DNA from: JAQVIJ01 sp041287365
Lineage (GTDB): Bacteria; Desulfobacterota; Dissulfuribacteria; Dissulfuribacterales; DYLC01
Assembly: GCA_041287365.1 (NCBI GenBank)
Contig: JBEULL010000004.1
Span: 62,001-126,000, forward strand
DNA: 64,000 bases
Direction: 5' to 3'
Shown one piece after another: positions 1-8,720 of the stretch (position 1 is its first letter; each line of letters begins with the position of its first letter). Under the pieces are notes generated by a model, which saw nothing but the letters and a program-made list of their open reading frames with translations, did no database searches and had not been told where the DNA came from. A program made the position numbers and the translations under genes.

Positions 1-521
1 ATGATCTTGCCTGGATAGGGGCTTGCAAAGGACACTTTTTTCTTTCCCATGCCCTTGTTGGTGAAAATAGTGCAAAAGAGTCCTTCGCCTGTGATGAGTC
101 TTTTGCCCGCGGAAAAGAGCTTGTCCATGAGGGTGCCGGTCTCGCTGGCATGAGAGCCGTCTCCAAATACGGTATTGAGCTGTATGCCGTCTTCCATGTA
201 CATCATGGCCCCTGCCTCAGCCACTACACTTTCACTTGGATTCAGTTCGATCTCTACGAATTGCATCTCATGGCCGAAAATCTTAAAGTCTATCTCATGG
301 GCCATTTGGCCAGGAGGTTGTGGAATCGGCGGAATGTTCGGCATGTTTGGCGAAGTCGCTTTGAGTTCCGGCACATTCCCGGCAGGCGTCCATGTGGTGA
401 GCCCGTGCCGCCAGACCAGCGTGCCTTGATTGAATCGTCCTGATGCAAGCCCGTCCAACAGCTCCTGTTGAGATATGGGGTCGATGGTGTTGCCGTTTTC
501 CACTACGTGCCATTCGTTCAT
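1..521 (-). CDS. GYF_2-domain / AIM24-family protein, partial at the window edge
   Basis: The gene runs off the left edge, so only the N-terminal 173 residues are seen. The start ATG (521-519) follows a GAGG ribosome site. Residues 1-52 resemble a GYF_2 domain, with an EWHVVENG start and Trp at the usual places. After a short Pro-rich linker the sequence MAHEIDFKIFGHEMQFVEIE opens an AIM24/DUF124 (TIGR00266-like) beta-rich domain, including the typical EAGAMMYM segment. Bacterial AIM24 proteins have no well-established function; GYF_2 domains are thought to bind protein partners or sit at membranes. A near-consensus promoter lies upstream at 622-650. The family call is fairly safe; the role is unknown. 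Confidence 0.75.
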   Translation of the reverse strand, partial: MNEWHVVENGNTIDPISQQELLDGLASGRFNQGTLVWRHGLTTWTPAGNVPELKATSPNMPNIPPIPQPPGQMAHEIDFKIFGHEMQFVEIELNPSESVVAEAGAMMYMEDGIQLNTVFGDGSHASETGTLMDKLFSAGKRLITGEGLFCTIFTNKGMGKKKVSFASPYPGKI

Positions 522-547
522 GTCGTTTACCTCGTATGTTGTTTTGT

Positions 548-609
548 GGTAACCTCAAAAACAGTGCAGCTGAGTCAGTTTAGAGTATGGTTAAGGTTTC
601 AAGGTTACC
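548..609. repeat. Inverted pair of a GGTAACCTYRAAA motif in the divergent intergenic region
   Basis: GGTAACCTCAAAA reads on the plus strand at 548-560, and GGTAACCTTGAAA reads on the minus strand at 609-597. Together they form an inverted pair with a 36-bp spacer. The second copy is identical over 13 bp to one upstream of ppsA (3873-3885). The pair sits between the AIM24 promoter and its start codon. It could be a regulator binding site or part of a dispersed intergenic repeat; nothing here identifies the regulator. Confidence 0.4.
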
Positions 610-621
610 CTGTGGGAGTGT

Positions 622-650
622 ATTATATATAACTTAAAATCTGTTGTAAA
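622..650 (-). promoter_or_regulatory. Sigma70-type promoter for the AIM24-family gene
   Basis: Read on the minus strand, TTTACA (650-645) and TATAAT (627-622) are separated by exactly 17 bp, which is close to consensus. Transcription would begin near 615, about 95 nt upstream of the AIM24 gene start. A 13-bp motif, GGTAACCTTGAAA, lies just downstream of the predicted start point at 609-597 and could be an operator. Confidence 0.6.
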
Positions 651-758
651 GTTTTTTTGTATGAGCATTTTACAGTCCGGTCTGGGGCTTGTAAGTGAAA
701 AACCAAATGTTTAATATGCGTTCAATCATCCTTTGAAGAGACTGACTGGAGGAGGCGA

Positions 759-2069
759 ATGGCAAAGACGGTACAGGTGGGCATACTCGGATTCGGCACT
801 GTGGGTGGCGGCACCGCGAAACTGCTTCTGGAGCAGCAGGAACAAATACGCCAGCGGACCGGGCTGAATGTGAAGTTGAAATATATTTGCGACAGAAATA
901 TCACGGATTCCAGAGGGTTCTATGTGCCGGAGGGAATTTTGACCTCTGACCTGAACAGTCTGTTTACAGATGCCGATCTGGATATATTTGTGGAATTGAT
1001 AGGCGGTATAGAGCCGGCCAGAACATTTATCCTCAAGGCGATTCAGCACGGCAAACACGTGGTCACTGCAAACAAGGCACTGATCTCCACTCATGGGGAT
1101 GAAATTTTTGCAGAGGCGGAGAGGTATGGTGTAACCGTTGGGTTCGAGGCCAGTGTGGGTGGCGGAGTCCCTGTGATAAAGGCGTTGAGAGAGGGTCTTG
1201 CCGCCAACAATTTTCACGCGGTTATGGGCATCATGAACGGCACAGCCAACTATATCCTTTCACGCATGACGGATGAAGGCGCTGATTTTCAGAGCGTTCT
1301 TAAGGATGCTCAAAGGTTAGGCTATGCGGAGGCAGACCCGACCTACGATGTGGAAGGCATTGATACCGCCCACAAGCTGGCCATTCTCACCAAGCTGGCC
1401 TTTGGGGTTCATATCACGCCAGATGACATTTATACAGAGGGGATATCGAGGCTTTCGCCCATCGATATACAATTTGCAAAGGAATTGGGTTACACTATCA
1501 AGTTGCTGGCCATTGCGAGGAGGACGGACACAGGCCTGGATCTGCGTGTACATCCTACCATGATTCCATCCGAGCACCTGCTGGCCCAGGTCAAAGAGGC
1601 ATACAATGCCTTTTATCTCATTGGAGACGCTGTGGGCAAGATATTGATGTACGGCCTTGGGGCAGGCAGAATGCCCACAGGCAGTGCGGTCATGTCCGAC
1701 ATTCTGGATATAGCCAGGGCTGTTTCCGCCGGTGCCGTCTCCTCTTTGCCGCGGCTGCCCGTGCATTCCCTCGCACCCTTGCAAAAAAGACCTGTCGATA
1801 CCGTGTCGGGTCGGTATTATTGTCGTTTTTCCGCGATGGACAGGCCTGGTGTGTTGGCCAAGATCGCCGGTATTCTGGCGGAAAATCACATCAGTATTGC
1901 ATCCGTTGTGCAGAAGGGCAGAGGCTCCACGGAGTCCGTACCCATAGTCATGTTGACTCATGAGGCTGAGGAAGCGAGTGTACAACGGGCCCTTGGCGTT
2001 ATCGATGCAATGGATGTGATGGCTGGCAATGCCGTTGTCATCCGCATGGAAGACCTGTCTTCATATTGA
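759..2069 (+). CDS. hom: Homoserine dehydrogenase
   Basis: NAD(P)-dependent homoserine dehydrogenase reduces aspartate semialdehyde to homoserine on the way to threonine and methionine. The 436-residue protein has the N-terminal Rossmann motif GFGTVGGG (about residues 11-18), the homoserine dehydrogenase core with GIMNGTANYILSRM (about residues 156-169), and a C-terminal ACT domain (about residues 350-430) usually involved in threonine feedback. Length is normal for the stand-alone, non-aspartokinase-fused type. ATG follows GGAGGAGG. The next gene, 45 bp downstream, is a putative homoserine kinase of the phosphoglycerate mutase superfamily, which suggests a threonine-pathway operon. Confidence 0.96.
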   Translation: MAKTVQVGILGFGTVGGGTAKLLLEQQEQIRQRTGLNVKLKYICDRNITDSRGFYVPEGILTSDLNSLFTDADLDIFVELIGGIEPARTFILKAIQHGKHVVTANKALISTHGDEIFAEAERYGVTVGFEASVGGGVPVIKALREGLAANNFHAVMGIMNGTANYILSRMTDEGADFQSVLKDAQRLGYAEADPTYDVEGIDTAHKLAILTKLAFGVHITPDDIYTEGISRLSPIDIQFAKELGYTIKLLAIARRTDTGLDLRVHPTMIPSEHLLAQVKEAYNAFYLIGDAVGKILMYGLGAGRMPTGSAVMSDILDIARAVSAGAVSSLPRLPVHSLAPLQKRPVDTVSGRYYCRFSAMDRPGVLAKIAGILAENHISIASVVQKGRGSTESVPIVMLTHEAEEASVQRALGVIDAMDVMAGNAVVIRMEDLSSY

Positions 2070-2114
2070 GATGTTGTTGTAACGACAACCAACTGTTTTG
2101 AGGATGAAACACCT

Positions 2115-3326
2115 ATGGAAGGAATGAAATATGTTGTTTTGGTAGGAGACGGTATGGCTGATAGGCCTATTGAATCACTGGGCGGCAGAACGGTGCTGGA
2201 GGCCGCTCGTACACCTGTTTTGGATCGCATGGCCAAAATGGGGGAGGTGGGGCTGGCGGAGACCGTGCCACATTACCTGCCTCCTGCAAGCGATGTAGCC
2301 AACATGTCTCTTATGGGCTATGACCCTAGAGCATATTATTCGGGCCGCGGCCCCATAGAGGCTGCCTCCATGGGCATATCCATGAATCCGGAGGACGTGG
2401 CCTTTCGGTGTAACCTGGTGACGCTGGTCTTCAAGAACGGTCATATTTTCATGAAGGATTATAGCGCAGGCCACATCAGCACGGAAGAGGCCGGAATATT
2501 GATTCGGGAGCTTTCTCAAGTCATAAACAACAGGTCTTTCGCCCTTTATTCCGGCATCAGTTACAGGCATCTGCTGATATGGCACGGCGGTCCCGAGGGC
2601 ATGATCACGCTTCCACCTCACGATGCCACGGGTCAAGACATCACAGAGGCATGGCACAGATATGAGGAAGAGCCCCTGCTCTATGAGCTTCTCACCAAGG
2701 CCACTCATTTTCTTTACAAGCACCCGGTTAATCAGCGCAGACGGGAGCAGGGCAAGGAAGTGGCTAATTCCCTGTGGCCGTGGGGACAGGGTAGAAAACC
2801 GGATATGCCGTCGTTCAAGGAGCAGTACGGGTTGAATGGTGCTGTAGTGGCGGCTGTGGATCTGATTCGCGGGCTTGGAAGGTTGGTAGGTATGGACATT
2901 GTGGATGTGGAAGGCGCCACAGGTTTTTTGGATACCAATTACGCGGGCAAGGCCGCGGCAGTGCTGGAGACCATACGTGAAAAGGACCTAGTGTTCATGC
3001 ATCTGGAGGCCCCGGACGAGGCCGGACACATGGGGAGTGTGTCAGAAAAGATTCGTGCCATCGAACGGTTCGATAAGGAGATCGTGGGCCCTGTATGGGA
3101 GGGCATGAAAGCATTGAACGTGCCATTTCGTATGCTGGTGGTGACCGATCACTACACTCCGATTCAGACCAAGACTCACGAACTAGGTGCCGTTCCTTTT
3201 CTGATCTATGACAATCAACGGCTTCTGGAGATGCCTGGTCAGCTCTATACGGAACGTTATGCAAATACTACCGGTATAGTGGTTGAAGAAGGATATAAGC
3301 TGATGGCCAGATTGATAGGGGCATAA
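2115..3326 (+). CDS. ApgM-type phosphoglycerate mutase homologue, putative homoserine kinase
   Basis: 403 residues of the cofactor-independent phosphoglycerate mutase / alkaline phosphatase superfamily (archaeal ApgM type). Metal and active-site signatures are visible: VGDGMADRP near the N-terminus, ASDVANMSLMGYDP with the presumed nucleophilic Ser, and VTDHYTP plus THELGAVPFL near the C-terminus. A subgroup of this family (TIGR02535, as I recall it) has been proposed to act as homoserine kinase in organisms lacking classical ThrB. Position directly behind hom supports that reading over glycolysis. Substrate cannot be settled from sequence. Start ATG 2115 is chosen; an ATG at 2124 is an alternative. 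Confidence 0.8.
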   Translation: MEGMKYVVLVGDGMADRPIESLGGRTVLEAARTPVLDRMAKMGEVGLAETVPHYLPPASDVANMSLMGYDPRAYYSGRGPIEAASMGISMNPEDVAFRCNLVTLVFKNGHIFMKDYSAGHISTEEAGILIRELSQVINNRSFALYSGISYRHLLIWHGGPEGMITLPPHDATGQDITEAWHRYEEEPLLYELLTKATHFLYKHPVNQRRREQGKEVANSLWPWGQGRKPDMPSFKEQYGLNGAVVAAVDLIRGLGRLVGMDIVDVEGATGFLDTNYAGKAAAVLETIREKDLVFMHLEAPDEAGHMGSVSEKIRAIERFDKEIVGPVWEGMKALNVPFRMLVVTDHYTPIQTKTHELGAVPFLIYDNQRLLEMPGQLYTERYANTTGIVVEEGYKLMARLIGA

Positions 3327-3342
3327 TAAAGGTGCAGTCTCT

Positions 3343-3792
3343 GTGCTGGATGATAACAGTTCAAAAGAGAGGGAATCCCTGTATCATACCTGTCAATACC
3401 GCGTGATCTACGGCGATACGGACAAGGCGGGCGTGGTGTATCACGCCAATTATTTGCGGCTCTTCGAGATGGGCCGCACCGAATATATGCGGGCATCATT
3501 GGGGCTTTCTTATGCGGAATTGGAAAGAGAAGGCATCGTGATGCCGGTCACCGAGCTCTTTATTCGCTACAAGGCCCCGGCGCACTACGACGACCTGCTG
3601 ACCATCGTCACTTCCATCGGTGATATGCAACGTTTTTCCATAAGTTTCAATTACGAGATACATAGGGCGGAGGATGCACGGTTGCTGGTAAAAGGCATGA
3701 CCAAACATGCTGCCATAGATATTGACGGACGGCTGCGCCCTGTTCCGGAGGCTGTGGCCACTGGATTGATGCATTTGAAAAATTCGCATTGA
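3343..3792 (+). CDS. YbgC-type acyl-CoA thioesterase (4HBT hotdog fold)
   Basis: 149 residues starting at GTG 3343. The segment GDTDKAGVVYHANYLRLFEM (residues 25-44) is the 4-hydroxybenzoyl-CoA thioesterase signature with the catalytic Asp and the HANY block, followed by RTEYMR. Length is about that of YbgC/FadM-like thioesterases, which hydrolyse short or medium acyl-CoA or acyl-ACP in the cytoplasm. There is no tol-pal cluster beside it here, unlike the classical ybgC location. It lies 16 bp behind the mutase-like gene and is probably cotranscribed with hom. Substrate unknown. Confidence 0.85.
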   Translation: MLDDNSSKERESLYHTCQYRVIYGDTDKAGVVYHANYLRLFEMGRTEYMRASLGLSYAELEREGIVMPVTELFIRYKAPAHYDDLLTIVTSIGDMQRFSISFNYEIHRAEDARLLVKGMTKHAAIDIDGRLRPVPEAVATGLMHLKNSH

Positions 3793-3872
3793 CATTCTCA
3801 AAAGGTATTGTCATCCGTGTTGGTGTTGGTTATTCTGAAAATAAACTGAATGTTGCGTCAGTATCTTTTTAT

Positions 3873-3889
3873 GGTAACCTTGAAAAATC
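3873..3889 (+). repeat. GGTAACCTTGAAA motif copy upstream of ppsA
   Basis: GGTAACCTTGAAAAATC begins about 100 bp before the ppsA start. The first 13 bases are identical to the minus-strand copy at 609-597. The core GTAACCNNGAAAAATC recurs on the minus strand upstream of ispG (46500-46485). It is a candidate shared operator or small dispersed repeat. I found no convincing -35/-10 pair between it and ppsA; the rest of 3793-3973 is AT-rich with nothing else recognised. Confidence 0.35.
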
Positions 3890-3973
3890 GTTTAATCGCA
3901 TGGAGTTGACTCAAAGGTTTTTTATGGGTTCCTTTGTATAAAAATTCAATAGATAAATGGAGGAGGTATTTTC

Positions 3974-6406
3974 ATGAGCAGCCCGTTCATATTGTGGTTT
4001 GATCAGATAGGCATCAAGGATGTCCCCCTGGTGGGGGGGAAGAATGCGTCTTTGGGTGAGATGTACAGTAAATTGAGTTCACAGGGTATAAATGTACCCA
4101 ACGGTTTTGCCATAACGGCTACGGCCTATAAACACCTTTTGAAAGAGGCGGGCATAGAAAAGGCCATTCAGGATGTGCTCAAAGGTCTGGATACGCACAA
4201 TATCGCCGATCTCAGGGCAAGAGGTAAAAAGGTCAGAGAGATAATTTTAAATGCCCCATTTCCTGCGGACCTGGAAAAGGTCATAGCCTCTTCGTACGAT
4301 GACCTGTGTAAATCTTATAATCAAGCCAATGTGGACGTGGCTGTCCGCTCCTCCGCTACGGCCGAAGACCTGCCGGACGCCTCTTTTGCAGGCCAACAGG
4401 AGACATACCTGAACATCAGCGGGCACAAGGCCTTGATCGATGCTTGCCATCGTTGTTTCGCCAGCCTTTTTACGGATAGGGCCATCTCTTACAGACAGGA
4501 CAAGGGGTTCAAACACTTCGATGTGTATCTCTCTATAGTCGTTCAGAAGATGGTCAGAAGCGACAGCGCCAGTTCCGGAGTTATGTTCACCATGGATACT
4601 GAAAGTGGTTTCGATAAGGTTGTGCTTATCACCGGCGCCTGGGGTCTTGGTGAAAACGTGGTGCAAGGCGCGGTTAATCCGGATGAATTTTATGTCTTCA
4701 AGCCCACTCTTGCCACGGGGCACAAGCCTGTCATTCATAAAAAATTGGGTCTTAAACAAAAGAAAATGGTCTATGCCACCGCCTCTAATGCCAAGGAACC
4801 TGTGCGTAATGTGGTAACTACCAAGGCGGAACGAAACAGCTTCGTGCTTTCGGACGATGAACTCGTCACGCTGGCCAAGTGGGCCTGCGCCATAGAAAAA
4901 CATTACGGTAAGAACATGGATATCGAATGGGCCAAGGATGGAGATGGACAGACCGTGGGCAGCGGCAAGCTTTTCATTGTTCAGGCCAGGCCGGAGACGG
5001 TCCATTCCCAGCGTCATGCAAACTCCTACGAGACATACGCACTTAAAAGTAAGAGCAAGGTATTGGTGACCGGCACTGCGGTCGGTGCCAAGATCGGCAG
5101 AGGTGAATTGAATATCATAGAGAGTGCATCGGAAATCACCAAATTCAAACCTGGCCAGGTGTTGGTCACAGACATGACAGACCCGGACTGGGAGCCCATA
5201 ATGAAGGTGGCATCGGCTATCGTTACCAATCGTGGTGGCCGTACATGTCATGCCGCCATCATATCCCGTGAGTTGGGCATTCCCTGTATAGTGGGCACTG
5301 AAAACGGCACCGAGCTTTTGAAAGGCGTCAAGACAGCCACCGTTTCCTGTGCTGAAGGGGAGATTGGAAAGGTTTATGAAGGACTTCTGGAGTTCGATGT
5401 GCAGAAGATAGACCTTTCGGAGATGCCCAAGACCAAGACCAAGATCATGATGAATGTGGGCATTCCCGAACAGGCCTTTACGCAGGGCCAGATACCCAAC
5501 GACGGCGTGGGGTTGGCCAGACTTGAGTTCATCATCAACTCCCATATCGGTATTCATCCTCTGGCGCTTCTGAATTATGAACAGCTCAAGAAAAAACCAC
5601 GCAAGGACGACAAGCTGAAGGATACATTGAAGGCCATCGAGGAGCGGACCCTTGCCTATGCTGACAAATCCCAGTTCTTTGTGGAGACTCTGGCACAGGG
5701 GGTCGCTCGAATCGGCGCAGGGTTCTGGCCCAACGATGTCATCGTGCGCCTTTCCGACTTTAAGAGCAACGAATATGCAAACCTCATCGGCGGTTATCTG
5801 TATGAGCCGGTGGAGCACAACCCCATGATTGGCTGGCGCGGTGCATCCCGTTATTATGCACCCAATTTCGAGCCTGCATTTGCCTTGGAGTGCGAGGCCC
5901 TTCGTCGAGTCAGAAACGAAATGGGGCTCACCAATATCAAGGTCATGATTCCTTTCTGCCGTACCGTTGAAGAGGGCAAAAAGGTCATAGAAGTGATGAA
6001 GAAATACGGTCTTACTCAGGGTCAAAACGGGCTCGAGGTCTATGTAATGTGCGAAATCCCCAGTAACGTTATTCTGGCGGACCAATTCTGTGAGGTATTC
6101 GACGGCTTTTCCATCGGGTCCAATGACCTGACGCAGTTGACCCTTGGTCTGGACAGAGACTCAGAACTGGTCTCTCACATCTATAACGAGCGCAACGAAG
6201 CGGTGAAGCGGCTGGTCAGACAGGTCATCGATACCGCCAAGAAATACAAGAGAAAGATCGGCATCTGCGGCCAGGCCCCTAGTGATTTTCCTGATTTCGC
6301 CGCGTTTCTGGTGGAGTGCGGCATAGATTCCATGAGTCTTACGCCCGATACCGCCATAAAGACTCGATTGATGGTGGCCCAGAAGGAAAAAGAGCTGGGC
6401 CGGTGA
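3974..6406 (+). CDS. ppsA: Phosphoenolpyruvate synthase
   Basis: PEP synthase converts pyruvate, ATP and water to PEP, AMP and phosphate and is a gluconeogenic entry point. The 810-residue protein has the N-terminal ATP-binding domain (VPLVGGKNASLGEM; RSSATAEDLPDASFAGQQET), the swivelling phosphohistidine domain (GGRTCHAAIISRELGIPC, catalytic His) and the C-terminal PEP/pyruvate barrel (GSNDLTQLTLGLDRD; CGQAPSDFPDF with the catalytic Cys). Length fits PpsA rather than pyruvate phosphate dikinase (about 880). ATG follows GGAGGAGG. With glgC next, it suggests carbon flow from pyruvate to storage sugar, as in an autotroph or acetate user. Confidence 0.95.
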   Translation: MSSPFILWFDQIGIKDVPLVGGKNASLGEMYSKLSSQGINVPNGFAITATAYKHLLKEAGIEKAIQDVLKGLDTHNIADLRARGKKVREIILNAPFPADLEKVIASSYDDLCKSYNQANVDVAVRSSATAEDLPDASFAGQQETYLNISGHKALIDACHRCFASLFTDRAISYRQDKGFKHFDVYLSIVVQKMVRSDSASSGVMFTMDTESGFDKVVLITGAWGLGENVVQGAVNPDEFYVFKPTLATGHKPVIHKKLGLKQKKMVYATASNAKEPVRNVVTTKAERNSFVLSDDELVTLAKWACAIEKHYGKNMDIEWAKDGDGQTVGSGKLFIVQARPETVHSQRHANSYETYALKSKSKVLVTGTAVGAKIGRGELNIIESASEITKFKPGQVLVTDMTDPDWEPIMKVASAIVTNRGGRTCHAAIISRELGIPCIVGTENGTELLKGVKTATVSCAEGEIGKVYEGLLEFDVQKIDLSEMPKTKTKIMMNVGIPEQAFTQGQIPNDGVGLARLEFIINSHIGIHPLALLNYEQLKKKPRKDDKLKDTLKAIEERTLAYADKSQFFVETLAQGVARIGAGFWPNDVIVRLSDFKSNEYANLIGGYLYEPVEHNPMIGWRGASRYYAPNFEPAFALECEALRRVRNEMGLTNIKVMIPFCRTVEEGKKVIEVMKKYGLTQGQNGLEVYVMCEIPSNVILADQFCEVFDGFSIGSNDLTQLTLGLDRDSELVSHIYNERNEAVKRLVRQVIDTAKKYKRKIGICGQAPSDFPDFAAFLVECGIDSMSLTPDTAIKTRLMVAQKEKELGR

Positions 6407-6419
6407 TAATCTTGCGAAA

Positions 6420-6452
6420 GGGGGCGCTTTTCCCGGCGCCCTCTTGCCTTTT
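6420..6452 (+). terminator. Intrinsic terminator after ppsA
   Basis: GGGGGCGC (6420-6427) pairs with GCGCCCTC (6436-6443), eight pairs including one G-T, over an 8-nt loop. It is followed by TTGCCTTTT. It lies 14 bp beyond the ppsA stop and 28 bp before glgC, so it could partly uncouple glgC. The U-tract is interrupted, so strength is uncertain. Confidence 0.5.
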
Positions 6453-6480
6453 AATGTACAGCTTTTGAACGCGGTGCGAT

Positions 6481-7746
6481 ATGCGTGATTTCCTTGCCAT
6501 GATTCTGGCAGGCGGCGTTGGAAGCCGTCTGAATATCCTTGTAAGTCACAGGGCCAAGCCTGCCGTGCCTTTCGGCGGTATCTATCGTATTATAGACTTT
6601 GCCCTTTCCAACTGTATGCACTCCGGCATTCATCATGCAGCGGTTCTGACCCAATACAAGCCCCTTTCGCTCATGCGACATATAGGCACTGGAGCGGCAT
6701 GGGATTTTCTGGGGCGCACTCGAGAGGTGAAGATACTGCCTCCTCGCACAGGTGATGCCGCTTCTGATTGGTATAAGGGCACAGCCGATGCCATTCGACA
6801 GAACATGGATTTCATAGAGGCCCATTTTTCCAAGGAGGTCTTGTTGCTATCCGGTGATCATATCTATCGTATGGACTATCGAGACATGGTGCGTCACCAT
6901 CGTGAGACTGGCGCAAAGGTCACGGTAGCCATGATGACCGTTCCATGGGAGCTTACAAGTCAATTCGGTATAGGTATCGTGAACGATGCGGGCCAGATAG
7001 TGGATTGGGAGGAAAAACCTGATAGGGCCAAATCCAATCTGGCTTCCATGGGTATATACGTGTTTGACACCGAATATCTGCTGCGTGCCCTCAGGGAGAC
7101 TGCTGAAGAGGATTTCGGCCATCACATCATTCCCAAGGCATTGCGAGAGGGAGAGCTGTTTTCCTATCGTTTCGACGGATATTGGCGGGATGTGGGCACG
7201 GTTCAGGCCTTTTGGGAGGCCAATATGGACATACTCGATGCATCGAGCGGTCTGCGCCTCGCAGAATGGGGGGTGTGCACAAATACAGATGAGGAAGACC
7301 TTGTTTATGATCGTCCGCCTGTGAATATAACAGATACAGCCGAGGTGATAAACAGTGTCATTTCATGCGGCTGTGTGGTGAAGGGCCGCGTGGTGAATTC
7401 CGTCTTATCGCCGGGCGTGGTGGTTGAGGAAGGGGCCGAGGTGACCTCTTCTGTTTTGATGCATGACACCTTTGTGTCAAGTGGAGCAAGAATTCAATAT
7501 GTGATAGCGGATAAAAATGTACATTTCGCTAAAAACTGTAGTGTGGGGATTGCTAAGGAGGTTGCCGCTTCTTGTCCTGCCAATTCCCTTTATGCTAAGC
7601 ACCTTCACAGCGGTCTGACGCTGGTGGGGAAAAATGCAGTGATTCCCGCCATGGCTCAAACGGGCGGTAACTGTATCGTGCTGCCCAATGTGCAGGAATC
7701 AGACTGGCCGTCCTCTAGAACACTTGAAAACGGCGAGACACTTTAG
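6481..7746 (+). CDS. glgC: Glucose-1-phosphate adenylyltransferase (ADP-glucose pyrophosphorylase)
   Basis: Makes ADP-glucose from glucose-1-phosphate and ATP, the committed step of bacterial glycogen synthesis. The 421-residue protein has the nucleotidyltransferase signature AMILAGGVGSRL (about residues 6-17), AKPAVPFGG and WYKGTADAIRQNM, and a C-terminal left-handed beta-helix region (about residues 290-400) typical of GlgC. Start ATG 6481 has no strong Shine-Dalgarno; the motif begins so close to it that no later start is possible. It follows ppsA after a likely terminator. No glycogen synthase or branching gene is in view. Confidence 0.93.
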   Translation: MRDFLAMILAGGVGSRLNILVSHRAKPAVPFGGIYRIIDFALSNCMHSGIHHAAVLTQYKPLSLMRHIGTGAAWDFLGRTREVKILPPRTGDAASDWYKGTADAIRQNMDFIEAHFSKEVLLLSGDHIYRMDYRDMVRHHRETGAKVTVAMMTVPWELTSQFGIGIVNDAGQIVDWEEKPDRAKSNLASMGIYVFDTEYLLRALRETAEEDFGHHIIPKALREGELFSYRFDGYWRDVGTVQAFWEANMDILDASSGLRLAEWGVCTNTDEEDLVYDRPPVNITDTAEVINSVISCGCVVKGRVVNSVLSPGVVVEEGAEVTSSVLMHDTFVSSGARIQYVIADKNVHFAKNCSVGIAKEVAASCPANSLYAKHLHSGLTLVGKNAVIPAMAQTGGNCIVLPNVQESDWPSSRTLENGETL

Positions 7747-7841
7747 AAGCCTTTTGTACCTTTCCGCCATTGCCGGACACGCTGTTTCCTGTTATTTTAA
7801 GACTTTGTCTTTATCATCAACTCGAACTGCGGGAACGGACT

Positions 7842-8690
7842 ATGACCTTTCAGGAACTCATTTTAAGACTTAACAACTACTGGTTGAATCAGGGCTGTCT
7901 GCTGTTGCAGCCCTATGATGTAGAGGTTGGTGCCGGTACCTTTCACCCTGCAACCTTTCTGCGTTCGCTTGGGCCGAAAGACTGGCGGGCCGCCTATGTC
8001 CAGCCTTCACGCAGGCCGAAGGATGGCCGTTACGGAGAGAATCCCAATAGATTACAGCATTATTATCAGTATCAGGTGATACTTAAGCCTGCGCCTGAAA
8101 ATGTGCAGGAACTGTACCTGAACAGCCTGGCAAGTTTTGGACTTGACCTCAAAGAGCATGATGTCAGATTTGTAGAAGACGACTGGGAATCGCCCACTCT
8201 TGGTGCCTGGGGTCTTGGCTGGGAGGTCTGGCTGGATGGAATGGAGATCACCCAGTTTACATATTTTCAGCAGGTGGGCGGTCTGGACGTGGATTTGGTG
8301 TGTGCCGAGATCACCTACGGTCTGGAACGTATCGCTATGTATATTCAGGGTATAGACGACGTATATCAGCTCAAATGGAACGAGACCACCACATATGGTG
8401 ATGTGCATCACAGAGATGAAGTGGAGTTTTCTAAATATAATTTTGAATGTGCGAATGTGGAGGTACTGAAGACACTTTTTTCCTTGCATGAGCAGGAGGC
8501 AGTATCTCTTATGGAGAAAGGGCTGGTGTTGCCCGCCTATGACCAATGTATGAAGTGCTCCCATTATTTCAATCTGTTGGATGCAAGAGGTGCTATAAGC
8601 GTCGCGGAACGTACGGCATACATCGGCAGAGTTAGAAGATTGTCACGCATGTCTGCCGAAGGGTATCTGGCCAGTCTGAAGACGGCATGA
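7842..8690 (+). CDS. glyQ: Glycyl-tRNA synthetase alpha subunit
   Basis: Catalytic subunit of the bacterial alpha2-beta2 glycyl-tRNA synthetase. Start ATG 7842 gives MTFQELILRLNNYWLNQGC, the standard GlyQ N-terminus; an in-frame ATG at 7770 would add 24 residues not typical of the family. Family blocks include GAGTFHPATFLRSLGP, YVQPSRRPKDGRYGENPNRL and GLERIAMYIQG. 282 residues is the usual size. glyS follows 30 bp downstream, the standard order. Confidence 0.96.
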   Translation: MTFQELILRLNNYWLNQGCLLLQPYDVEVGAGTFHPATFLRSLGPKDWRAAYVQPSRRPKDGRYGENPNRLQHYYQYQVILKPAPENVQELYLNSLASFGLDLKEHDVRFVEDDWESPTLGAWGLGWEVWLDGMEITQFTYFQQVGGLDVDLVCAEITYGLERIAMYIQGIDDVYQLKWNETTTYGDVHHRDEVEFSKYNFECANVEVLKTLFSLHEQEAVSLMEKGLVLPAYDQCMKCSHYFNLLDARGAISVAERTAYIGRVRRLSRMSAEGYLASLKTA

Positions 8691-8720
8691 GTTATAAGTT
8701 TAAGTTATTAAGGATATGGA

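Noticed and set aside
3906..3942. TTGACT as a -35 box for ppsA
   Set aside because: The nearest TATAAA is about 25 bp away, too far for a normal sigma70 promoter.
4247..6085. 612-codon open frame on the minus strand opposite ppsA
   Set aside because: It lies entirely within the well-supported PEP synthase gene; its translation shows no family motifs and is a by-product of ppsA codon use.
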